Part shown: positions 5,522-10,242 of the stretch, piece after piece
Layout of the letters: each line of letters opens with the position of its first letter
How positions within the stretch are numbered: position 1 is the first letter of the stretch
Assembly (NCBI GenBank): GCA_937928385.1
Contig: CALEZD010000081.1
Coordinates: 1 to 10,242, forward strand
Direction: 5' to 3'
DNA from: an uncultured Bacteroidota bacterium
GTDB lineage: Bacteria > Bacteroidota > Bacteroidia > Chitinophagales > Chitinophagaceae
DNA: 10,242 bases
Made by a program: the position numbers and the translations under genes
Notes under the pieces: model-generated
Databases searched by the model: none
What the model was told of the DNA's origin: nothing
The model's input: the letters and a program-made list of their open reading frames with translations, nothing else

Positions 5522-6250
5522 TTACTGGCTGCCCCTGCTATGCGGCCACCTGCTGTGGATGCCCCTGCGGCGGTATAATTCTACCGTGCGTTTTATATAA
5601 TTAAAATAGGTGTATTCGCTCATGCCGCGCAATTGCTCGTACGTAGGTCGAAATAATTCCATATATGCCTGCAGGCTGTCACCTTCAAGGTTTGTAATTC
5701 TATTGACCAGCTTGTGGTTGAATGTATAGTCTATATACTTCTGCTCCTGGTAAAAGCGGTATTCATCCTGGAAAGCCCATATCTGCCTGTTCTTTTTGCT
5801 CATAGCGCTAAAGGGGTGCTGCACCACCTCTATACCCGACAAGCGGGGTATTTCCAGTGACTCTTTATACAAGGCATAATATTTGGCGCTGTCGGTTTTG
5901 TAGTCGGGTGCGGCTTTTCGGCTGTACATATAGTCTTCCACATCAGTGCCCATCTTCTGCATCATTACCCTGAAGTAAGTGGGGCGTTTACCTTGCGGAA
6001 TACGCACGCGCAACACCTTATATCCTTCTTTGCGAAATTCAACCAGTTGCCCTTCCTCTACCGTTAACATGAAGGCCCCTTCGTTGCTGCTGAGCATGCG
6101 CTCTTCTGTATATATATTATATACCACTACCCCCTGCACCGGCCTGCTGTCGTTAACATCCAGCACATGGCCCTGCATAGGTTGGGCGCATACAATCGTA
6201 TGCGTCAGCCAGGAGACAATAACGCTTAAAAGGGTAAAGCTTTCACGCAT
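5522..6250 (-). CDS. Periplasmic carboxypeptidase-regulatory-like domain protein
   Basis: 242 residues. The signal peptide is MRESFTLLSVIVSWLTHTIV-CA|Q (cleavage about 22), so the mature protein is periplasmic or outer-membrane associated. Residues ~25-97 match the carboxypeptidase D regulatory-like beta-sandwich: MQGHVLDVNDSRPVQGVVV, then SSNEGAFMLTVEEGQLVEF and RKEGYKVLRVRI. This fold is often found at the start of TonB-dependent receptors, but there is no plug or barrel here. The C-terminal ~140 residues are charged, tyrosine-rich and mostly helical (NRQIWAFQDEYRFYQEQKYI, YTFNHKLVNRITNLEGDSLQ, YMELFRPTYEQLRGMSEYTY). I believe this arrangement recurs in Bacteroidota proteins of unknown function. 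It is divergent from pyrD. A weak -7 box (TATCTTTA, 6266-6259, minus strand) would give a leader of only a few bases. Domain call solid, function unknown. Confidence 0.8.
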   Translation of the reverse strand: MRESFTLLSVIVSWLTHTIVCAQPMQGHVLDVNDSRPVQGVVVYNIYTEERMLSSNEGAFMLTVEEGQLVEFRKEGYKVLRVRIPQGKRPTYFRVMMQKMGTDVEDYMYSRKAAPDYKTDSAKYYALYKESLEIPRLSGIEVVQHPFSAMSKKNRQIWAFQDEYRFYQEQKYIDYTFNHKLVNRITNLEGDSLQAYMELFRPTYEQLRGMSEYTYFNYIKRTVELYRRRGIHSRWPHSRGSQ

Positions 6251-6326
6251 ATTCGGATTAAAGATAAGCCTTAGCCCGATACATGAATGATGTGAAAATG
6301 TTAAAAAACATACAAGGCTGTTTATC

Positions 6327-6334
6327 TATCTTTG
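6327..6334 (+). promoter_or_regulatory. -7 box of the pyrD-terC operon
   Basis: TATCTTTG is a full match to TAnnTTTG and ends only four bases before the pyrD ATG at 6339. The transcript start is expected about four bases after the box, at or one base before the ATG. No TTTG -33 box stands at the usual distance, so the call rests on the perfect -7 box. Confidence 0.55.
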
Positions 6335-6338
6335 GCGC

Positions 6339-7376
6339 ATGTATCGGTTATTGCGGAAAATACTCTTCAGCATCCCCCCCGAAGAGGTGCATTATATGGT
6401 GATGGCCTGGCTGCGCAGGGCATATAACATAGCCCCGTCGCGCTGGGTAATGCGTAAAATGTTTACCTGCCAACACCCATCGCTTGCAAAAGAATTGTGG
6501 GGCATACGCTTTCCTAATCCTGTAGGGCTGGCTGCGGGTTTTGACAAAGACGCGCGCTGGGTAGATGAGTTGTCCTGCCTGGGTTTTGGTTTTATTGAGA
6601 TAGGTACCGTTACCCCCAGGCCGCAGCCCGGTAATGATAAACCCCGCCTGTTTCGCCTGCCGGCCGACGAGGCATTAATCAACCGCATGGGTTTTAATAA
6701 CCAGGGCTCTGAAGTAGCCGCGCAGCGATTGAAACAGAAAAAAGAAAATATAATAATAGGCGGCAACATAGGTAAAAACAAGGTGACACCCAACGAGGAT
6801 GCGCTGAGTGATTACGAAGCCTGCTTCAAAGACCTGTATGATGTAGTGGACTACTTTGTAGTGAATGTGAGCAGCCCCAATACGCCCGGCCTGCGCGAGC
6901 TGCAGGATAAAGAACCCCTGATGCGCATACTGAACCGCCTGAAGGAACTGAATGAACAGATGGGCGCTCCCAAACCTCTGCTGCTGAAGATAGCCCCCGA
7001 CCTGACCGATAGCCAACTGGATGATATAGTAGAAATAGTAAGTACAACCGGCATACAGGGTATCGTTGCCACCAATACTACTATTGACCGCAGCCACCTG
7101 GCAACGCCGCAAGCTGAAGTAGAAGCCATAGGCGCCGGCGGGCTAAGCGGCAAGCCCCTGCGCAAGCGGGCAACAGAGGTAATAAGCTACCTGCACAGCA
7201 AAAGCGGTGGCAGCTTTCCCATCATTGCAGTAGGGGGTATATATACCGCCGAAGATGCGCTGGAAAAACTGAAAGCCGGGGCATCGCTGGTGCAGGTGTA
7301 CACCGGGTTTATATACGAAGGGCCGGCTATTGCTAAAAATATTTGTAAAGGTATCATCAACAAAAACAACAACTAA
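6339..7376 (+). CDS. pyrD: Dihydroorotate dehydrogenase (quinone), class 2
   Basis: 345 residues, usual for class 2. It oxidises dihydroorotate to orotate in pyrimidine synthesis using FMN and passes electrons to the membrane quinone pool. The class 2 N-terminal extension is present (MYRLLRKILFSIPPEEVHYM, amphipathic, with H19). The core follows with FMN and substrate motifs: NPVGLAAGFDKDARWVDEL (60-78, K70), IEIGTVTPRPQPGN (86-99), LINRMGFNN (113-121), GGNIGKNK (141-148), VNVSSPNTPGLRELQ (175-189; S179 the likely catalytic base), LLKIAPDL (215-222), GIVATNTT (241-248), GAGGLSGKPL (265-274) and IIAVGGIYTAEDA (295-307), ending AGASLVQVYTGFIYEGP. The start matches E. coli PyrD in position. The stop overlaps the terC start by one base (TAATG). 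A very near -7 box implies an almost leaderless mRNA. Confidence 0.96.
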   Translation: MYRLLRKILFSIPPEEVHYMVMAWLRRAYNIAPSRWVMRKMFTCQHPSLAKELWGIRFPNPVGLAAGFDKDARWVDELSCLGFGFIEIGTVTPRPQPGNDKPRLFRLPADEALINRMGFNNQGSEVAAQRLKQKKENIIIGGNIGKNKVTPNEDALSDYEACFKDLYDVVDYFVVNVSSPNTPGLRELQDKEPLMRILNRLKELNEQMGAPKPLLLKIAPDLTDSQLDDIVEIVSTTGIQGIVATNTTIDRSHLATPQAEVEAIGAGGLSGKPLRKRATEVISYLHSKSGGSFPIIAVGGIYTAEDALEKLKAGASLVQVYTGFIYEGPAIAKNICKGIINKNNN

Positions 7377-8158
7377 TGAACGAATTGCTGACCGCCGACG
7401 GGCTCATCAGCCTGCTGACACTGACCATACTGGAAGTAGTATTGGGTATAGATAATGTGATATTTGTATCCATCATCATGGGCAGGCTGCCAAAAAATAA
7501 GCAACTGGCGGCCAGGCGTATATGGATGTTTGCCGGCATAGCTATGAGGGTATTGCTGCTGCTGGCACTGAGCTGGTTAATCAGTCAAAAAGGGAAACCA
7601 CTCTTCACCTTATGGAACAAAGACTTTGACCTGGCCAGCCTGGTAATGTTGGCAGGAGGATTATTTCTGTTGTATAAAACGGTGAAAGAAATACACCATA
7701 AACTGGAGGGCGCAGATGAAGAAGACGTGCCCAAAAAGACCTCCACAAAATCGCAGGCATTTGCCGCTGCTATGGGGCAGATAGTGCTGGTGGATATGGT
7801 ATTTTCTTTTGACAGCATTATTACCGCCGTAGGTATAGCCAAACATGTAGAGGTGATGATAATAGCAGTGTGTATCGCCATGTTCATTATGTTTGTCTTC
7901 AGCCAGCGTATAGCCGACTTTATACATAAACACCCCACGCTGAAGATGCTGGCCTTGTCCTTCCTGGTAATGGTGGGTATGGTATTGATAGTAGAAGGCT
8001 GGGACAGCGAAAGTGCGCACCAGATGCACCTGAAGAATTACGTGTACTTCGCTATGGCATTCTCATTCGGTGTAGAGCTGCTGAATATGCGCCTGCGCAA
8101 AAAAGGGAAGCCTGTAGAACTGCACGAACCAAAAGCAGAAGACATAGAAGCAAAATAA
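7376..8158 (+). CDS. TerC family integral membrane protein
   Basis: 260 residues. The TerC fold shows about seven hydrophobic segments and the two acidic signatures of the family in membrane helices: LTILEVVLGIDNVIF (16-30; E20, D26, N27) and LVDMVFSFDSIITAVGIAKH (138-157; D140, D146). A charged cytoplasmic-type loop (about 104-126, KEIHHKLEGADEEDVPKKTS) separates the halves, and the tail is hydrophilic (about 239-260). TerC proteins are linked to tellurite resistance and, in studied bacteria, to manganese export; metal handling is inferred for this copy, and I do not assign a symbol. The ATG overlaps the pyrD stop (TAATG), so the two are co-transcribed and probably translationally coupled, though no metabolic link is obvious. 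A hairpin lies just past the stop. Confidence 0.92.
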   Translation: MNELLTADGLISLLTLTILEVVLGIDNVIFVSIIMGRLPKNKQLAARRIWMFAGIAMRVLLLLALSWLISQKGKPLFTLWNKDFDLASLVMLAGGLFLLYKTVKEIHHKLEGADEEDVPKKTSTKSQAFAAAMGQIVLVDMVFSFDSIITAVGIAKHVEVMIIAVCIAMFIMFVFSQRIADFIHKHPTLKMLALSFLVMVGMVLIVEGWDSESAHQMHLKNYVYFAMAFSFGVELLNMRLRKKGKPVELHEPKAEDIEAK

Positions 8159-8164
8159 CAAATA

Positions 8165-8184
8165 GGCCCCTTAGACAAGGGGCC
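8165..8184 (+). terminator. Hairpin ending the pyrD-terC operon
   Basis: GGCCCCTT and AAGGGGCC form a perfect 8-bp GC-rich stem with an AGAC loop, six bases past the terC stop. On the + strand it is followed by ATGTTACATATAG, a poor U-tract. On the minus strand TATTTGTTATTTTGC follows, so it may also catch transcripts coming from the 35-codon gene. Confidence 0.65.
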
Positions 8185-8220
8185 ATGTTACATATAGAGG
8201 ATAAGAGAGAAACGTGTTTG

Positions 8221-8295
8221 AAAAATTCAATGCCCGCTACAGCCATGAAAGATCATCGCAAAAATCATAACCATATCTGCGAGCATTGAATTTTT
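8221..8295. repeat. 75-base element with 13-bp perfect terminal inverted repeats
   Basis: AAAAATTCAATGC (8221-8233) and GCATTGAATTTTT (8283-8295) are exact complements. After one mismatch, CGC (8235-8237) pairs with GCG (8279-8281). The 41-base centre shows no further strong stem. The right arm overlaps the stop codon of the 35-codon gene (8294-8296). On the minus strand the distal arm ends GAATTTTTC, so a terminator for that gene is one reading. A miniature inverted-repeat element is another, but no target duplication is evident. Confidence 0.55.
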
Positions 8296-8401
8296 AGAAA
8301 TTGACAGCCAGCACTAAACAACTTAATACACCGATAAAAAGAGTGATTTTTCGGTTTGTATCTTTTTGAGCGATACGTTGTGTTGCTGAAGCCTGTGCCA
8401 T
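8294..8401 (-). CDS. 35-residue single-pass membrane peptide
   Basis: ATG at 8401 opens 35 codons ending TAA at 8294-8296. The peptide has a polar basic start (MAQASATQRIAQKDTNRK) and one hydrophobic segment to the C-terminus (ITLFIGVLSCLVLAV-NF), as in small bacterial membrane proteins. The N-terminal segment is probably cytoplasmic and the helix anchored in the inner membrane. Support: a -33/-7 promoter with correct spacing at 8457-8489, a predicted leader of about 52 bases, and a long inverted repeat at the stop that could end transcription. A longer 64-codon frame on the same strand (8265-8459) starts inside the promoter and is poor in protein character. Function unknown. The promoter is shared in design with the gene at 5070-5270, which hints at joint control. 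Confidence 0.6.
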   Translation of the reverse strand: MAQASATQRIAQKDTNRKITLFIGVLSCLVLAVNF

Positions 8402-8456
8402 CTTGTGTGTTTTTTGTTTTGAAACGCCCGAAAAATATTTTCCGTTTGTTGCAATA

Positions 8457-8489
8457 CAAAGATGGTGCAGGTGCCTACCCTATTCCAAA
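8457..8489 (-). promoter_or_regulatory. Promoter of the 35-codon membrane peptide (regulon-type copy B)
   Basis: On the minus strand TTTG (8489-8486), 21 bases, then CATCTTTG (8464-8457), followed by TATTG. Spacing and the 13 bases CATCTTTGTATTG are identical to the promoter at 5379-5411. The predicted start is near 8453. Confidence 0.6.
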
Positions 8490-8503
8490 TAAAAGGGGCA
8501 CCT
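8469..8503. repeat. 7-bp inverted repeat spanning the -33 region of promoter copy B
   Basis: AGGTGCC (8469-8475) and GGCACCT (8497-8503) are exact complements, 21 bases apart, bracketing the -33 box. CCCT and AGG inside the arms could add a few pairs. The placement is that of an operator. Promoter copy A has no such dyad, so this would be specific to copy B. Confidence 0.4.
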
Positions 8504-8531
8504 TAACCTATATGCATGTTAACGGTTAACC
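8502..8531. repeat. TTAAC repeats upstream of promoter copy B
   Basis: CTTAACC (8502-8508), GTTAAC (8518-8523) and the palindrome GGTTAACC (8524-8531). The first copy lies 13 bases upstream of the -33 box, the same distance as the first GTTAAC of copy A, and the last GTTAAC is within one base of the copy A offset. The rest of the stretch to 8693 holds a weak imperfect hairpin (8569-8594) and the likely leader of the next gene. Confidence 0.45.
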
Positions 8532-8661
8532 AGTTATTAGTAACATTATGAGCGCGATACTGTGGATTTCGCAGTTTCATTTTATGAATTGCGACAATTA
8601 ACCCCTGATTAAAACTCGCGCATATTATATGGCAGATAACCATCAATACTTAAAAAAGCCT

Positions 8662-8669
8662 TACTTTTA
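8662..8669 (+). promoter_or_regulatory. Possible -7 box of the Ig-like repeat protein gene
   Basis: TACTTTTA matches TAnnTTTG except at the last base and lies 24 bases before the ATG at 8694, giving a leader of about 21 bases. No -33 box is seen at 19-21 bases, so this is a weak call. Confidence 0.3.
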
Positions 8670-8693
8670 AAACAGTAAACGATAATCTGAAAT

Positions 8694-10242
8694 ATGAAAA
8701 ACCTCTCCTGCCTCATCCTGTTGTGCCTGCTATCTACCTTATTATACGCACAAACCAACCTGGTACCCAACGGTGATTTTGAATACAGCCAGAATTGCAC
8801 ACAGACTTATGGTGCACCTCAAAACTGCATAGGCTGGGCCAATTTCAATGGCAGCCCAGATTATTTCCAGGTTTGCTCTAATACAGTGCCATCTAACGCA
8901 TGGGGCTACCAGTTTCCTGCAAGCGGCAATGCCTACATGGGCATAGCTGATTTCAGCAGCCCAATCAATTACGGCATCAGGGAAGCTTTTACCAGGCAGA
9001 TAACACCCATGATACCGGGCGTTACCTACGAGGTTTCCCTGTCTTATTCCGCAGGCGACAAATCAAGGTATTCACTGAACAGCGTATGTGTCCATTTTTT
9101 TGATAATGGGGGTACCACCTTTAGTAGCCGTTGGCCGTTTACACCCAGCATCCATTTTTCACCCAACAGCCGGTTGACAGATACCGCCAATTGGGTACGA
9201 CTTACAGCCACATTCTACGCCGATTCAGCTTATGACAATATTGCAATAGGGCCATTTGTAGATAGCCCTGCACTGTTGTACCAGTTGACCAACTATCCGT
9301 CAAGCCCAAGTTACGGCACCTGGTATGTAGATTCAATAGTTGTAAGGGTTTATGATTCTATTGGATTTACTCCTTCGGACTCACTATTCTGCGCAGGAGA
9401 TTCAGTTTACTTTAATTACTTCGTTTATAACGACCGCCAACCAAACAATGTCTTCAATATGCAACTGTCTGACAAAAACGGCAGTTTCAGCTCTCCGGTA
9501 ACAATAGGCAGCAAAGCCTCCGACACATCGGGAGTAATTGGTTGCAAAATACCTGCCAATGTAACTAATGGAACAGGTTATAAATTAAGAATGGTAGCCT
9601 CCAATCCGGCAGACACCTCATTTACCTTTAACGTAAAAATAGGCAATCCTGACAGTACCAATATTGCCACCAGCAGCAATAGCCCCTTGTGTGCAGGAAA
9701 TACATTGCAGCTATCGGCGAGTACGTTTATCAGCGGAACTACCTATAACTGGGCAGGGCCCAATAGTTTCAACTCAAGCTCTGCCAGTCCCAGTATACTG
9801 GGAGCAACCACAGCACAAAACGGTGACTATATCGCTACGATGAAATGGTATGGCTGCGAAGTAAAGGACACATTGCCTGTTACGGTTAAACCATTGCCCG
9901 CAACACCTGTTGTCGGCAGCAATAGCCCTATCTGTGCAGGCGAAACACTTAACCTTACAGCAACTACCTCTACTTCCGGTGTCAGCTGGTCGTGGATAGG
10001 GCCCGGCAGTTATTCTTCTACTTCACAAAATCCTTCGGTAAATAATACTAATGTAGCCATGAGCGGTGTATATACAGCTACTGCCACGCTGAATGGTTGT
10101 TCTGTTGCTGACACGGTACATGTACTGGTAAAACCTTCTCCAACACCTGCATCAGCTAGCAGCAACAGCCCTGTATGCGCAGGCGAGACACTGCATATCA
10201 CCATCGGCACTTCTACTACCGGGGTAAGCTATAGCTGGGCAG
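8694..10242 (+). CDS. Large secreted protein with Ig-like repeats, cut by the window edge
   Basis: The frame opens with ATG at 8694 and is still open at the right edge (516 full codons, no stop). Residues 1-19 are a signal peptide (MKNLSCLILLCLLSTLLYA|Q). Residues ~22-222 look like a jelly-roll, carbohydrate-binding-like domain: it begins NLVPNGDFE and ends WYVDSIVVRVYD, a bracket common in Bacteroidota surface proteins. A divergent Ig-like module follows (about 226-320, around LFCAGDSVYF). Three copies, the last cut off, of an 81-residue Ig-like repeat start at residues 328, 409 and 490 with SNSP-x-CAGETL. Each full copy has a core W, a GP turn, and a late NGC or YGC cysteine that may bond with the CAG cysteine. 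A T9SS sorting domain is expected in the missing C-terminus. Probable role: adhesion or polymer binding at the surface. Confidence 0.85.
   Translation, partial: MKNLSCLILLCLLSTLLYAQTNLVPNGDFEYSQNCTQTYGAPQNCIGWANFNGSPDYFQVCSNTVPSNAWGYQFPASGNAYMGIADFSSPINYGIREAFTRQITPMIPGVTYEVSLSYSAGDKSRYSLNSVCVHFFDNGGTTFSSRWPFTPSIHFSPNSRLTDTANWVRLTATFYADSAYDNIAIGPFVDSPALLYQLTNYPSSPSYGTWYVDSIVVRVYDSIGFTPSDSLFCAGDSVYFNYFVYNDRQPNNVFNMQLSDKNGSFSSPVTIGSKASDTSGVIGCKIPANVTNGTGYKLRMVASNPADTSFTFNVKIGNPDSTNIATSSNSPLCAGNTLQLSASTFISGTTYNWAGPNSFNSSSASPSILGATTAQNGDYIATMKWYGCEVKDTLPVTVKPLPATPVVGSNSPICAGETLNLTATTSTSGVSWSWIGPGSYSSTSQNPSVNNTNVAMSGVYTATATLNGCSVADTVHVLVKPSPTPASASSNSPVCAGETLHITIGTSTTGVSYSWA
9675..10242 (+). repeat. 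243-base tandem coding repeat (Ig-like modules)
   Basis: Units begin at 9675, 9918 and 10161, exactly 243 bases (81 codons) apart; the third is cut by the window edge. Similarity is strongest at the start of each unit (AGCAAYAGCCC followed by a TGYGCAGG core) and weaker inside, so the copies have diverged at DNA level while keeping strict length. Confidence 0.8.

Noticed and set aside
8230..8289. 19-codon His-rich + strand ORF (MPATAMKDHRKNHNH...) inside the 75-base inverted-repeat element
   Set aside because: Frames this short arise easily by chance, and there is no promoter or neighbouring support. The histidine content next to terC is tempting but not evidence.
8265..8459. 64-codon minus-strand frame overlapping the 35-codon peptide
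   Set aside because: Its start lies in the -7 box of the promoter, and its composition is less protein-like than the single-helix peptide in the other frame.
8569..8594. Imperfect hairpin upstream of the Ig-like repeat protein (TCGCA...TGCGA with TTCAT/ATGAA inside)
   Set aside because: It has an internal mismatch, is AT-rich in the inner stem and has no matching promoter element, so it is too weak to call as a site.

Overview
This window looks like chromosomal DNA from a member of the Bacteroidota, most likely a Chitinophagales/Chitinophagaceae-type bacterium. The reasons are a secreted protein with a type IX secretion (T9SS) C-terminal sorting domain, a large adhesin-like protein with Bacteroidota-style Ig-like repeats, a periplasmic carboxypeptidase-regulatory-like protein, few Shine-Dalgarno sequences, and -7 boxes of the TAnnTTTG type. 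I see no insertion sequence, CRISPR array, rRNA or tRNA, and no clear phage genes.

Layout, left to right. Positions 1-207 are AT-rich and hold only the terminator of the next gene. 208-2025 (-) is a secreted three-FN3 protein with a T9SS tail. 2277-3335 (-) is fbaB, a class I fructose-bisphosphate aldolase, with strong hairpin terminators between the two genes and after the first. 3336-3786 is a 450-base gap with two dyads. 3787-4359 (-) is an AT-rich secreted orphan. It faces, across 200 bases rich in hairpins, a coupled pair of small genes on the + strand: a 32-codon ORF (4557-4655) and a 120-codon gene (4652-5014). These meet a small minus-strand gene (5070-5270) at a bidirectional terminator. 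5522-6250 (-) is a periplasmic carboxypeptidase-regulatory-like protein, divergent from a pyrD-terC operon (6339-8158, +). A 35-codon membrane peptide lies at 8294-8401 (-). From 8694 to the right edge runs an incomplete surface protein with an 81-residue Ig-like repeat.

Metabolically the window contributes glycolysis/gluconeogenesis (FbaB) and pyrimidine synthesis linked to the respiratory quinone pool (PyrD). PyrD is translationally linked to a TerC-family membrane protein. The rest is cell-envelope or unknown.

The most noteworthy signals are regulatory. (1) Two unrelated small minus-strand genes have near-identical promoters: TTAACC, 13 bases, a -33 box, 21 bases, then an identical 13-base -7/start segment. 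This suggests a shared regulator. (2) The ATG of the 32-codon ORF is locked in a perfect 13-bp hairpin, and its stop overlaps the next start as ATGA. (3) pyrD has a perfect -7 box only four bases before its ATG, so its mRNA should be essentially leaderless. All of this is read by eye, without database or folding support.
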